The notes: generated from the letters alone by a model not told the origin. A stretch of DNA of 64,000 bases from Firmicutes bacterium UBA5201 (GCA_002412775.1 DHVT01000028.1:165500-229499), one strand, 5' to 3'; shown: positions 25,638-35,116, counted from the first letter of the stretch. Numbers and translations: made by a program.

Positions 25638-26525
25638 ATGCCTGATTTTTGGAGCCATCAGCTCGCATCGAAAAAAATAAAAAAACTGTTGAAGGATAAG
25701 AATCCAAGTTTTTTCAAATGGGATAGAAGCTTCGATCCCTATTATTATTTTGGTGCCCAAGGGCCGGATTTCTTCTTTTATATCAACCAGCCTCGATTTT
25801 ATAGGAAGGTACGTTATAAGAGCATCGGAAATCATCTTCACACCACAGACATTCAGTCCACTTTCAAAAGCATGCTTGATTATCTTTCGCTTCATCAGAC
25901 ACAGGCTCTTAAGGCATATGTGGCTGGTTATATAACGCATTATATTTTGGACCTCAAGTGTCATCCGTTGATTTGCAAATGGGGACCCGATTCAAAATCG
26001 CACAAGGAAATCGAACTGGTTCTGGACGCCATGATCGTATGGCAATCCGAGAAAATGCGGATCCAAAACATGTCCATGAAAGAGTGGCGATTCAATCCGA
26101 AGGTCATGACCGATGAAATCGGAGTGTTATGGCGACACGTCCTCAAAGAATGTGCAATTGGCGAAATTCCAACGGCACTTTATATGCAAGCGACAAAGGA
26201 CATGAGAATCATACAGGTCATATTGCTGAAAAACATCATTTCCACACTGCCTTTTGTGCCTTTATTGTCACGCGTTTTCAATTACGACCTCAAATTGTTG
26301 AGTTATCCCAAATCGCTCACGGACCAGCATTACAGTTCGGTTGATTTTGATGAATTTTGGGAGGCTTATATTCAAGGCATCGAAATCTCCACTCTAGTAT
26401 TAAAACAAATTGACGAGGTTTATACAAGTCATTTAAACATTGAATCCATCATTGATGAGTATTTTAAAAAAGACTATTTAGGGGAGGCCACCAAAAATGT
26501 TCAAAACTTTCATCCAGCAAAATGA
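25638..26525 (+). CDS. Zinc-dependent phospholipase C family protein
   Basis: The protein has 295 residues. The start at 25638 (MPDFWSHQ) is supported by GGAAGTG upstream; the ATG at 25602 has no ribosome site. The N-terminal WSHQLAS His, FGAQGPDFFFY Asp and AYVAGYITHYILDLKCHP motif supply the metal ligands of the zinc_dep_PLPC family. No signal peptide is seen, so it is probably cytoplasmic, unlike secreted toxin relatives. A role in lipid or nucleotide hydrolysis is open. It overlaps pepV by 29 bases and is co-transcribed. Confidence 0.78.
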   Translation: MPDFWSHQLASKKIKKLLKDKNPSFFKWDRSFDPYYYFGAQGPDFFFYINQPRFYRKVRYKSIGNHLHTTDIQSTFKSMLDYLSLHQTQALKAYVAGYITHYILDLKCHPLICKWGPDSKSHKEIELVLDAMIVWQSEKMRIQNMSMKEWRFNPKVMTDEIGVLWRHVLKECAIGEIPTALYMQATKDMRIIQVILLKNIISTLPFVPLLSRVFNYDLKLLSYPKSLTDQHYSSVDFDEFWEAYIQGIEISTLVLKQIDEVYTSHLNIESIIDEYFKKDYLGEATKNVQNFHPAK

Positions 26526-27882
26526 AGCCCAAATGATCCAGGCTCTGCAAGAACTCCTTCGTTTCAAGAGCGTGAAATCAGAACCTGAAAACGACGCTCC
26601 GTTCGGCAAAGGCATCAAAGCCACACTCGAACACGCTTTGAATTTAGGAGAGCAAATGGGATTCAAAACCAAAAATGTCGATCAATATGCGGGTTACATC
26701 GAATACGGCACCGGCAAAGAGATGCTTGGTATTTTGTGCCATCTCGATGTTGTTCCGGAAGGCGACCACTGGACTCACGACCCATTCGGTGGTGAAATCT
26801 CAGGTGGAAAGATCTATGGACGAGGCACACTGGACAACAAAGGTCCTGCAATAGCATCGCTATATGCCATGAAGGCACTTAAAGATTCAGGATTCGAACC
26901 TAGAAAGCGCATCCGCCTCATCCTTGGAACCGACGAGGAAAGTGGTAGCAAATGTATGAAATATTACCTTAAACACGAAGAAAAACCTTCTGTGGCTTTC
27001 AGTCCGGATGCTGATTTCCCAGTTATTCACGGAGAAATGGGCATTATCATCTTCAAACTCAAAAAAGATTTTGTGGACAAGGTTCCCGATGGTGGCATCA
27101 AGGTCTTGAGCATGAAAGGCGGCAATGCACCGAACATGGTTCCCGATTATGCGGAGGCCAAACTCATCTCACCTTATGATTTGGAAGAGATTGTAGACAA
27201 ATTCAATGCTTCCAGGGAAGCAACCCTGGAATATGAGAAACATGAGGATTATATCCTCATAAAATCCCACGGTGTCTCGGCACACGGCAGCACACCTGAA
27301 AAGGGCAAAAATGCCATTGCGCAATTGGTTGAGTTTCTCAACCTCATCGAGATTGAAGTTGGGGATTTATCCAGTTTCATAAGATTCATCGCCAACAATA
27401 TCGGCAAAGAAACCGACGGCAAATCCATGGGCATCGCCGTTGAAGATGCCTATAACGCATTAGTCCTTAATCTTGGTATGATTGACGTCAGTGAAGACTC
27501 TGGAGAAATGACCATCAACGTCAGATACCCGATCACCAAGAAGGAATTTAAGATAAAGGCTGGCGTGGATTCAGCAGTACGAGGCACTGGAATAGAGATT
27601 TCAGATTTGTTTGGAGCTCCTCCACTTTTCTTCAAGCCCAATCACCCACTGGTTGAGACGCTCATGAAGGTCTACAAAACACACACCGGCGATGAAAAAG
27701 CCAAACCAATAACCATAGGAGGCGGCACCTATGCACGGGCGATCCCCAACGCAGTTGCGTTTGGCGCACTTTTCCCTGGCAGGGAAGACACCATGCACCA
27801 AAAGGATGAATACATGCAATTGGATGATTTTGTCAAGATGACTGAAATATTCGCTTCTGCGATTTATGAACTTTCAAAGTGA
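26497..27882 (+). CDS. pepV: M20 family dipeptidase PepV
   Basis: The protein has 461 residues. Start at 26497 with GGGAGG 8 nt upstream, inside the end of the preceding gene. Di-zinc ligands are seen in CHLDVVPEGDHW, RGTLDNKGP, GTDEESGSKCM and SPDADFPVIHGE, and a late GGGTYARAIPNAVAFGALFPG is typical of PepV. It removes N-terminal residues from dipeptides (Xaa-His type) in the cytoplasm. Translation is likely coupled to the upstream phospholipase-like gene. Confidence 0.92.
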   Translation: MFKTFIQQNEAQMIQALQELLRFKSVKSEPENDAPFGKGIKATLEHALNLGEQMGFKTKNVDQYAGYIEYGTGKEMLGILCHLDVVPEGDHWTHDPFGGEISGGKIYGRGTLDNKGPAIASLYAMKALKDSGFEPRKRIRLILGTDEESGSKCMKYYLKHEEKPSVAFSPDADFPVIHGEMGIIIFKLKKDFVDKVPDGGIKVLSMKGGNAPNMVPDYAEAKLISPYDLEEIVDKFNASREATLEYEKHEDYILIKSHGVSAHGSTPEKGKNAIAQLVEFLNLIEIEVGDLSSFIRFIANNIGKETDGKSMGIAVEDAYNALVLNLGMIDVSEDSGEMTINVRYPITKKEFKIKAGVDSAVRGTGIEISDLFGAPPLFFKPNHPLVETLMKVYKTHTGDEKAKPITIGGGTYARAIPNAVAFGALFPGREDTMHQKDEYMQLDDFVKMTEIFASAIYELSK

Positions 27883-27910
27883 AGATATGAGCAAAAAGAT
27901 AGGATTGCAT

Positions 27911-27945
27911 AGAGGAATACCAACAAGTATTCCTCTGTAGCATTT
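27911..27945 (+). terminator. Hairpin after pepV (weak terminator)
   Basis: AGAGGAATAC and GTATTCCTCT form a perfect 10-bp stem with loop CAACAA, followed by GTAGCATTTC rather than a T-run. It may be an attenuated or Rho-assisted end. Confidence 0.5.
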
Positions 27946-27962
27946 CTAGAGTTCGACTGAGA

Positions 27963-28027
27963 CGCTAATAAGTTTCCTTCGGAAACTTACCTACGCGAAA
28001 TATTTGATTGCGTCCCAATCAAATATT
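27963..28027 (-). repeat. Two-hairpin repeat element, copy E0
   Basis: On the minus strand: hairpin 1 (AATATTTGATTG / CAATCAAATATT), linker CGCGTAGGT, hairpin 2 (AAGTTTCC GAA GGAAACTT), then ATTAGCG. The architecture matches the four copies at 63.2-63.9 kb although the stem sequences differ. Hairpin 1 includes the stop codon of the DinG-like gene. Confidence 0.75.
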
Positions 28028-30400
28028 CTTCCAAAACCCATCCAACTGTCCCTTAAACAATTCCTCACTCGTGAATGTCTTCCCCCAATCCTTAGGAAAA
28101 GACCTTCTATAATGTCCAGTCGAATACCTTTGGTCGACGAGAACGACAACCCCTCGGTCATCGCTCCCTCTAATGACCCGGCCTGCACTTTGCATTACTT
28201 TGTTGATTCCCGGGAATTGATAGGCGAACTCGAATCCTCGTCCTGATATATCATCAAAGTAATTCTTGATCAAATTATTCTCAAAAGCGATCATCGGAAG
28301 TCCCACCCCGACCACCATAGCACCTATGAGCAAATCTCCCTGTAGGTCTATGCCTTCAGAAAAATGCCCTCCCATGACGACAAAACTGATCATGGATATG
28401 CCACTGGCACCCGTCAAATGGGTTTCAAATGCACCCAAAAAATCCACTTTGTCCGAATCGCTTAGATCACGAGTTTGTCTGACAAGATTGAAGCATTCAC
28501 CATGAAGCGCTTCGAATAACATAAAAGCATTGTCCATGTACTGGTATGATGGGAAGAACACCATATAATTTCCCGTTTTGGCGGATGCCATTTCATAAAT
28601 ATATCCACATATTTTGCTGAGAGAGTTCTCACGGTCCTTGTATTTCACCGAAACATCACTGGCATAAAGCAAAAGCCTGTTATCCGGATCAAACGGTGAG
28701 GGTAAATCCAGCAATTTGATATCTTCATCTTTGCAAAGCAAATCGCGATAATAAGGCATTGGTGACAATGTCGCAGAAAAAAAGATCGCAGATCTGGAAT
28801 TCATCAAAAAGCGTCTCAACTTGGTCGCCGGATGAATGCAAAACAATTTATACAGCATTTCTTTCTTATGACCTTCTGTGATATAGGTCAGATATCCATC
28901 GTCATAGAGCTCACTGATTCTCAAATAACCCAGGATGTCAAAATACACCTCTAAAACTTGCTCAAAATATTCGGCACCAGCATTTTCAGTCAACCACTTC
29001 TCAACTTGCGGTGCTCTTTTTTTGAGCCCCAAGGCCACCTCTTCGATTTCATCATTTGAAACCCATACTCCAGCTTCGTTGCAATTTTTCCGCGCGCTCA
29101 GCAGCAACTTGTTGATTCCCTCCAGAGAATTGCCCAGCTTCTTATCCTTCGGAAGCAGTCTCTTTTTTAAACTTGTGAATTTTTCACGACTGAGTTCCGC
29201 TGAATACATTGTTCTGGATCTATCCACCAGATTGTGTGCCTCATCTACAAGAAAAACATATTCCTCGGTAGGCACATCAAAAAAACGCCTAAGATAAACC
29301 CTAGGGTCAAATACATAATTGTAGTCGCATATGATCACGTCTGAAAACAACGCCAAATCGAGTGAAAATTCATATGGGCAGACGCGATGTTTGAGAGCGT
29401 ATGCGACAACTGTCTCCCTGCTGAAAACATCCTCATTGTTGAGAGCATCCCAGAGCGCTTCGAGGTTTCTGTCAAAATGGCCATCGGCATAAGGACATTT
29501 TTCCGGATAACAAGCCACCAAATCATTGATGCAGACCTTGTCCCTGGCAGTGATCGTCAACTGTTTGATTTGAAGTTCACCACCGGACGTCACGCGCATC
29601 TGCTTGACCGCATCCTCAGCCACAACTTTTGCAATGGTCTTAGCCGAAAGATAAAAAATCTTGTCCGTCATGTGGCTGCCCATACTTTTTATGGTCGGAA
29701 ACAGTGTGGACATCGTCTTCCCTATACCTGTAGGCGCTTGAGCAAAAAGGTGTTCACCATCCCTGATGGCATTATACACAGAAACAGCCAGCGCCCTCTG
29801 GCCTGCCCGGTATGTTCCAAACGGAAAATTCAGTTGTTCGATACTACTGTTCCTGGATTGGATCCACTTTGATTTGAATACAATCCATTTCTTGTATCTC
29901 TTCACTGTTTCCATCATAAACTCATTCAAATCCGCACTTGAATAAAGCCTCTTGATTCTTTTCACCGCACCGGATTCAAAATCGGCATAAGTCAATTGTA
30001 TGGTGATTTCACTCAGAGATTCATTTTCCGAGTAGATTGCACCATAAATTTTTGCTTGTGCCCAGTGTACTGGATATGTATCTTCTTCTATCTTTTCAAG
30101 AAACACTGATGTTCCTTTGATTTCATCCACAGTGACACCTTCTGATGTCGTAAGAATACCATCAGCTCTACCACTTATGATCAAAGTGATCGGGTCATCA
30201 CCATCATCAGGGGTTAATGATATACTTTTGGACAGCGAAACTTCAGCTATGTATCCGTCTCCCTGTGATTTTTGAATTTTCTGGTGAGTTCTGATGCCCT
30301 CTGCCATTTTACCTTTGCCTTGAAATCTGGAATCAAGGTCACCGGATTGATAGACAAATTCAACCAAGCCTCTTACCGAAATTTTGCTTTCATATGCCAT
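28019..30400 (-). CDS. DinG/XPD-family DNA helicase with N-terminal PD-(D/E)XK nuclease-like domain
   Basis: The protein has 793 residues, start at 30400 behind GCGAGGTACTCC. The first ~190 residues carry ISGRADGIL and TVDEIKGT, a D...ExK pattern of PD-(D/E)XK nucleases. The helicase core has Walker A APTGIGKTMS (near 220), four Cys likely holding a 4Fe-4S cluster (in KVCINDLVACYPEKCPY and HRVCPYE, about 291-355), a DEAH box VDEAHNLVD (near 383), and motif VI QSAGRVIRG. This is a 5'-3' superfamily 2 helicase-nuclease, probably for DNA repair. Its stop codon lies within a two-hairpin repeat element. Confidence 0.85.
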   Translation of the reverse strand: MAYESKISVRGLVEFVYQSGDLDSRFQGKGKMAEGIRTHQKIQKSQGDGYIAEVSLSKSISLTPDDGDDPITLIISGRADGILTTSEGVTVDEIKGTSVFLEKIEEDTYPVHWAQAKIYGAIYSENESLSEITIQLTYADFESGAVKRIKRLYSSADLNEFMMETVKRYKKWIVFKSKWIQSRNSSIEQLNFPFGTYRAGQRALAVSVYNAIRDGEHLFAQAPTGIGKTMSTLFPTIKSMGSHMTDKIFYLSAKTIAKVVAEDAVKQMRVTSGGELQIKQLTITARDKVCINDLVACYPEKCPYADGHFDRNLEALWDALNNEDVFSRETVVAYALKHRVCPYEFSLDLALFSDVIICDYNYVFDPRVYLRRFFDVPTEEYVFLVDEAHNLVDRSRTMYSAELSREKFTSLKKRLLPKDKKLGNSLEGINKLLLSARKNCNEAGVWVSNDEIEEVALGLKKRAPQVEKWLTENAGAEYFEQVLEVYFDILGYLRISELYDDGYLTYITEGHKKEMLYKLFCIHPATKLRRFLMNSRSAIFFSATLSPMPYYRDLLCKDEDIKLLDLPSPFDPDNRLLLYASDVSVKYKDRENSLSKICGYIYEMASAKTGNYMVFFPSYQYMDNAFMLFEALHGECFNLVRQTRDLSDSDKVDFLGAFETHLTGASGISMISFVVMGGHFSEGIDLQGDLLIGAMVVGVGLPMIAFENNLIKNYFDDISGRGFEFAYQFPGINKVMQSAGRVIRGSDDRGVVVLVDQRYSTGHYRRSFPKDWGKTFTSEELFKGQLDGFWKNI

Positions 30401-30457
30401 GGAGTACCTCGCTACCGGACAATGAACGTATGTTCGTAATTATTGTATCAAATATAA

Positions 30458-30487
30458 TGATAAAGAGCCAGACAATTTCGTCTGACT
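30458..30487 (-). terminator. Terminator after the transglycosylase gene
   Basis: AGTCAGAC and GTCTGGCT form an 8-bp stem (one wobble) with loop GAAATT, followed by CTTTATCATT. The T-run is imperfect. Confidence 0.6.
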
Positions 30488-30501
30488 CCCAGGTGCTCTT
30501 A

Positions 30502-31251
30502 TTAGTTGTTGAGCGCTACATATTTATTGGCTTTGGATAATACGGTTCTCGAATACGAGGTTGAATACGTCTGATACGCCGCATAGTATTTTGCAAGATT
30601 GTTCGGACCTCGATTGTACTCGGAAAGAATACGTTCATAATTGGCACCATAGGAATCCATCAAGAGATCCAAATATTTAATTCCAAGAGCCAAATTGTAT
30701 TCTGGCTCAAATATCTGAGTTGGATCGTATTCGAGTTCAAGTTCCTCACCAAATTCAGTTGCCAGCCACTTTTCGGTCCCAGGAATGATTTGCATGTAGC
30801 CTCTGTCCTGATCCGCACCGACAATATTTTGATCGAAATTGCTTTCAAGTTCAATGATGGATAAAATCAACGAGTAAGGTACATCGTATTTATCCGCATA
30901 CTTGACCAGTGCCAGTGCACTTTCATAATTCAGTGGTGTCTGCTCTGTTATGCTTTTCACTTTTTCGAGCTGAGTGGATTCAAAAGCATCGAAATCAATG
31001 AACTTTGAAATTTTCTCGAACTCCTCTACGATTGGATTTTGTGCCTCTATTACTTTTTGTGCCTGTTCAACCTGTATGGATAATGCATTGATCTCTTGTT
31101 CTCTTGTTGAAACTTCTGCCGCCAATTCAGCCTTTTCCGTTTCAACTCTTTGGATTTCATTTGCCGCTTGTAATGTTTTACTTCCCAATAACACTACAGA
31201 TAATCCTAAAAATACAAGCGCTACAACTAAAATCTTATTGATTGTTTTCAT
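30502..31251 (-). CDS. Membrane-anchored lytic transglycosylase (SLT domain)
   Basis: The protein has 249 residues. An N-terminal anchor or signal (about 7-24) is followed by a coiled coil (about 30-70) and a C-terminal SLT domain (about 105-249). The catalytic Glu is in SIIELESNFD near residue 130. GYMQIIPGT and EYNRGPNNLAKY are further family motifs. It cleaves the glycan strands of peptidoglycan at the outer membrane face. It has its own promoter and terminator. Confidence 0.9.
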   Translation of the reverse strand: MKTINKILVVALVFLGLSVVLLGSKTLQAANEIQRVETEKAELAAEVSTREQEINALSIQVEQAQKVIEAQNPIVEEFEKISKFIDFDAFESTQLEKVKSITEQTPLNYESALALVKYADKYDVPYSLILSIIELESNFDQNIVGADQDRGYMQIIPGTEKWLATEFGEELELEYDPTQIFEPEYNLALGIKYLDLLMDSYGANYERILSEYNRGPNNLAKYYAAYQTYSTSYSRTVLSKANKYVALNN

Positions 31252-31336
31252 GATATCACCTTTCTAAATTTAAGCTTCATATTCTAAAATAACGAAGAAC
31301 ACAGCGAGTTGCGCTATGTTCATCATGACTTTACAA

Positions 31337-31364
31337 ATTATAGCATAAGTTTAAAAAGTGTCAA
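31337..31364 (-). promoter_or_regulatory. Promoter of the lytic transglycosylase gene
   Basis: On the minus strand a near-consensus promoter: -35 TTGACA (31359-31364), 16-bp spacer, -10 TATAAT (31337-31342). The rest of the gap up to 31526 shows only a weak AATTGTTT hairpin and no other clear signal. Confidence 0.78.
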
Positions 31365-31526
31365 TTAACAAAATGTAACTTATGTTGTCTTCCACCAATA
31401 GCAGTGTGTTTTTACCTTATTATTCCAGCTCCGTGCACCTTGCAATCAGAAGTTTCTTGTGATGGTTCCTGAAATTGCACTAAATTGTTTTGTAACTTTT
31501 AAACAATTGTAATTCCAAATTTTACC

Positions 31527-32303
31527 TTATTTCATTTTATTGTTGTGATAAGCCTGCATTTTCTTGAGTCTATTTGTGTCGATCTGACTGTTTTCTTGAG
31601 CCTTTTCTTCGGTTTTTATGACATTGCTTTCCTTTTTTTGAAGCGCATTGATCAAGAATCCGATGGTGTCTGTGACTTGAGATGATTTCGCCTGAACATA
31701 GTGTTTTTTGATCCGTTCCATGTCGTTACCGGCAAAAGCCAATATGATGTTGGCCTCTTTAAAATTGATTTTTTCTTCAATAAGCTCAATCACTTCATCC
31801 ACCAGTGCTTCCTTGGATTCCTTCTGGCTCACAAATGCTTTTGGCACAGATTCATATGAAGTTTCATCACCGAGCAAGTACTCCGCCATACGTCTTCTAA
31901 GGTCGTTTTCTCCACGATGCTTGGTTTGTGACGGAACCGAATTTTCCGGTGTGTTGACAACCGGTTCCTGATCGACTTTAAAGAAACCTTCCTTAAAGTC
32001 GTCGTCGAAATGCTGAAGTACCTTTGTGATTTCAGCCACATCATCCGGATTTTGAATGACACTACTCTCTCTTCTGACGGGAGGGTCATTTTGGTAGTCT
32101 TTGGCCAGATAACCCTTCATTCTGAGTGAATCAAATGCACGCTTGGCAGTGACTTTTCCACACCCCATAAACTCAGCGAGTTTCTCGGTGGTCATACGCG
32201 TGGATTCATCTCTGCTCATCAACACCAAAAGACACATCTTCTCGTAAATGTCGAGATCGTAGTTTTCAAACACTTCTTCTTCGATCGATTTCCAGAACTC
32301 CAT
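31527..32303 (-). CDS. Helix-turn-helix protein of unknown role
   Basis: The protein has 258 residues; start at 32303 (MEFWKSIEEE) behind a GGGTGGGGG stretch. The N-terminal 80 residues form a winged helix: DIYEKMCLLVLMSRD, then TTEKLAEFMGCGKVTAKRAFDSLRMKGYL, as in replication-type (DnaD/RepA-like) or MarR-like HTH domains. The middle is low in order. A helical region (about 170-235) containing ANIILAFAGNDMERIKKHY and DTIGFLINAL resembles the end of phage- or plasmid-type replication HTH proteins. A basic tail closes it. It lies 19 nt after tyrS and shares its T-box-controlled transcript. Function unknown. Confidence 0.7.
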   Translation of the reverse strand: MEFWKSIEEEVFENYDLDIYEKMCLLVLMSRDESTRMTTEKLAEFMGCGKVTAKRAFDSLRMKGYLAKDYQNDPPVRRESSVIQNPDDVAEITKVLQHFDDDFKEGFFKVDQEPVVNTPENSVPSQTKHRGENDLRRRMAEYLLGDETSYESVPKAFVSQKESKEALVDEVIELIEEKINFKEANIILAFAGNDMERIKKHYVQAKSSQVTDTIGFLINALQKKESNVIKTEEKAQENSQIDTNRLKKMQAYHNNKMK

Positions 32304-32322
32304 ATCCCCCACCCTTCACAGT

Positions 32323-33549
32323 CTACTTCACCTTTACTCTATGGTATACTTTCTTTCCTTTTCTGATCATCAAATCACCATCAATAAAATCTTCTTTAGT
32401 GATCAATCTGTTGAAATCATCTAAAACCTCATCGTTCACAGAAACACCATTTTGCTGAATCAGTCTTCTGCCTTCACCCTTTGAAGAGATGAGTTCAAGC
32501 TTTTGCATCAAATCAAGAATCAAAACGCCCTCCTCAATCTCAGAGGCGTCCATTTCAGTTGTCGGGATATTTTCCGTGTTGCTCCCACCTGAAAACAATG
32601 CTCTTGCAGTTTCAAGCGCCTTCTCAGCTTCTTCAGGACCGTGGACAATTTTTGTGAATTCAAACGCCAAAATTTCTTTGGCCCTGTTGATTTCCGATCC
32701 TTCAAGTGCGGAAAGCGTTCTGACCTCGTCCATAGGAAGGAATGTCAATAGTCTCAGGCAATTCTCGACATCGGCGTCTTCAATATTTCTGAGGTATTGG
32801 AAGAGTTCATATGGTGTCGTTTTCTCTGGGTCCATCCAAATCGCTCCGGACTCCGTCTTGCCCATTTTCTTGCCGTCGCTGGTTAAAAGCAGTTTGAACG
32901 TCAAGCCATAAACCTGCTTGCTTTCCATTCTTCTTACAAGATCCACACCTGCAATGATATTGGACCATTGGTCGTTGCCACCAAGTTGCATCTGGCAGTC
33001 AAACTGTCTGTTCAGCTCAAGAAAATCATAAGCCTGCATGATCATATAGTTGAATTCAAGGAAACTCAGTCCCTTTTCAAGTCTTTGTTTGAAACACTCG
33101 GCGGATAGCATGCGATTGACCGAAAACTTACTGCCTATTTCCCTTAGGAAAGGTATATATTTCAGTTCATCAAGCCACTGGGCATTGTTGGAGACGTAAC
33201 CGGATTTACCGTCCAGAGTCAGGTAATTTTCCATTTGCTTCTTTAAACACTCACCGTTGAAATCAATATCCTCAGGTGTCAGCATTTTTCTCATGTCCGT
33301 TTTACCAGAAGGATCTCCGACTTTTGCGGTTCCTCCGCCAATCAATGCAATCGGTTTGTGTCCCGCGCGCTGCATATGCATCATGACCATGATTTGTATG
33401 AAATGTCCTAAATGCAAACTGTCCGCTGTGGGATCGAAGCCAATATAGAAAGTCACGCTTTCTTTTGCAAGCAACTCTTTGACTTCCTCTTCATGTGTGA
33501 TCTGTTCGATGTAACCACGTTCAAGCAGTGTATCGTATACGTTTTTCAT
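32323..33549 (-). CDS. tyrS: Tyrosyl-tRNA synthetase
   Basis: The protein has 408 residues. Class I signatures are LHLGHF (HIGH-like, near 48) and KKMGKTESG (KMSKS-like, near 230). The tyrosine-pocket motif QAYDFLELNR and QLGGNDQW are present, and an S4 RNA-binding domain sits at the C terminus (about 340-408). It charges tRNA-Tyr. Expression is governed by the T-box leader immediately upstream, whose specifier reads UAC. Confidence 0.96.
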   Translation of the reverse strand: MKNVYDTLLERGYIEQITHEEEVKELLAKESVTFYIGFDPTADSLHLGHFIQIMVMMHMQRAGHKPIALIGGGTAKVGDPSGKTDMRKMLTPEDIDFNGECLKKQMENYLTLDGKSGYVSNNAQWLDELKYIPFLREIGSKFSVNRMLSAECFKQRLEKGLSFLEFNYMIMQAYDFLELNRQFDCQMQLGGNDQWSNIIAGVDLVRRMESKQVYGLTFKLLLTSDGKKMGKTESGAIWMDPEKTTPYELFQYLRNIEDADVENCLRLLTFLPMDEVRTLSALEGSEINRAKEILAFEFTKIVHGPEEAEKALETARALFSGGSNTENIPTTEMDASEIEEGVLILDLMQKLELISSKGEGRRLIQQNGVSVNDEVLDDFNRLITKEDFIDGDLMIRKGKKVYHRVKVK

Positions 33550-33574
33550 AAGCCACCTCTAATCTTTTTTTTAA

Positions 33575-33828
33575 ATAAAAAAAGGGCCTCTCCATCGAAG
33601 GACGAGAGAACCCGTGTTACCACCTTGCTTCATGACTACTTTCGCAGTCACCTCAAACCGAATAACGCTCGGGACGCGTGATGGTTTCCCATCAAGGCTC
33701 ATGGCGCGTAATTCAAAAAAACTATTGGAATCGCTTTCACCAACCGCAATCCTCTCTGAATTTCAACAGAATTTTCTACTAAGCCACTTCAAACGCCTAT
33801 ACAGAACATGATGTTCCTATAGAATTAT
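33575..33828 (-). promoter_or_regulatory. T-box riboswitch (Tyr) of tyrS
   Basis: The leader has the T-box sequence AAGGTGGTAACACG (33613-33627 on the minus strand) that pairs with the tRNA acceptor end. It is followed by a terminator hairpin (GGGTTCTCTCGTCC with GGAGAGGCCC, then a T-run at 33575-33590). In stem I the specifier loop reads GAATTACG, giving Tyr codon UAC at 33708-33710. Uncharged tRNA-Tyr should allow read-through into tyrS. Confidence 0.92.
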
Positions 33829-33833
33829 CTACA

Positions 33834-33862
33834 AATATAAATTATTTTGCAATACTTGTCAA
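33834..33862 (-). promoter_or_regulatory. Promoter of the tyrS T-box transcript
   Basis: On the minus strand -35 TTGACA (33857-33862), 17-bp spacer, -10 TATATT (33834-33839), placing the transcript start just before T-box stem I. Confidence 0.78.
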
Positions 33863-33868
33863 GTCATA

Positions 33869-35068
33869 CTACATCAAAACCTCAACATGAACCGATCGGT
33901 CCTTCGCAAGATCGACGAAACGCTCGCCCACCTGAACCAAAGGTCTGGTCGGATAATTATGATCGATGAATATGATCTTACCCATTTCACCGGTTGAAAG
34001 TTTGACCTGTTTCCCGACATAGTACTCTGACAGTTTCTTAACGAAAATGTAGCACACTTCCGCATCGAAGAGTTTCCCGCTCGACCAGGAAAGGTAATCC
34101 GCAGCCAACAGTGGTGAAATGCCCTTTCGATATGGACGATCTGTGATCATGGCGTCAAAGACGTCGCAAACCATTATGATTTTTGCAAAATCATGAATTT
34201 GATTCTCTCTTAGACGAAGCGGATATCCCGAACCATCCATGCGTTCATGGTGATGAAGAGCGGCATATTTTATATTGGACGAAACGCCTTTGGTCTTAAG
34301 CAAAATGCTATAACCGAACTGAGCGTGTTTTTTGATGAGTTCAAATTCCTCAGCGTTGACATTTTCTTCTTTTTTGACTATAAAATCAGGAATATTCATT
34401 TTGCCGATATCATACAAAAGTCCCGCTTCACCGAGTTCAATAAGTTCCTCTTGAGAATAACCGAGCCATTTTCCGATCATTGTGGCGAGTATTGAAACTC
34501 TTAAGGAATGCTGGAAAGTGTAATCATCGGATTCCTTGAGTTGATTGAGCCTCATGAGGACATCATTGTTTCTGATCATGTCCGGAAGTGCCTCTTCAAC
34601 ATTGTGCTTGATGCGTTCGAGATCCAGTTCACCGGTTTCTCTGATGTTTCTGAACACTTCTTTGGTGTCATCGATCATCTTCTGATGTTTGACATCAATA
34701 GGGATGTTGCCCTCACCGGTGAGCACGTGAATTTCCATGTTGCGGTTGACAACACTTCTTTCGGTTGGCTCATAGACATGACCATTGATTTCATCGAGAT
34801 CATTCAACAATTTCATCAAATCGAAGGCGTCACCATTTTTGGATGCGTTCTCTTTGAATGCGTGAACATCCAGCGCAACATTTTCAATGGCTTCATTTTC
34901 ATGTTCCAAAACTTTGACTTCTGTAAAACCGAGATTTGAAATCAGTTCGATATGCCTTTGTGTCAAACGAGTGCCTTTGCTGAGAAGTTCGACGACACCA
35001 CTTGAATCTATAATGGATTCGCCTAAAATCATACCATCCCTAAGTTGCTTCGTTTCAATTATTTTCAC
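33869..35068 (-). CDS. HD-GYP domain protein with altered HD motif
   Basis: The protein has 399 residues with a GTG start at 35068 preceded by GGATGGTGAGCG. The N-terminal ~130 residues match the segment often found before HD-GYP domains (RDGMILGESIID, LLSKGTRLTQRHIELI). The HD-GYP domain (about 185-330) keeps HHHERMDGSGYPLRL and CDVFDAMITDRPYRKG. However, the HD dyad reads LLYDIGKMNIPD, with Tyr replacing the metal-binding His (near residue 217). It may be a c-di-GMP binder rather than a normal phosphodiesterase. The gene has a C-terminal beta extension. It lies downstream of the degV gene with a 48-nt gap. Confidence 0.85.
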   Translation of the reverse strand: MKIIETKQLRDGMILGESIIDSSGVVELLSKGTRLTQRHIELISNLGFTEVKVLEHENEAIENVALDVHAFKENASKNGDAFDLMKLLNDLDEINGHVYEPTERSVVNRNMEIHVLTGEGNIPIDVKHQKMIDDTKEVFRNIRETGELDLERIKHNVEEALPDMIRNNDVLMRLNQLKESDDYTFQHSLRVSILATMIGKWLGYSQEELIELGEAGLLYDIGKMNIPDFIVKKEENVNAEEFELIKKHAQFGYSILLKTKGVSSNIKYAALHHHERMDGSGYPLRLRENQIHDFAKIIMVCDVFDAMITDRPYRKGISPLLAADYLSWSSGKLFDAEVCYIFVKKLSEYYVGKQVKLSTGEMGKIIFIDHNYPTRPLVQVGERFVDLAKDRSVHVEVLM

Positions 35069-35116
35069 AATCGCTCACCATCCAGTACCATCTCATAAAA
35101 AGTTAGCTGCACAACA

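Noticed and set aside
27960..28030. Insertion sequence end
   Set aside because: The element is about 65 bp with no transposase, no target-site duplication visible, and matches the two-hairpin repeats instead.
28019..30400. CRISPR type IV-linked DinG
   Set aside because: No cas genes, no array and no plasmid context; a general repair-type helicase is more likely.
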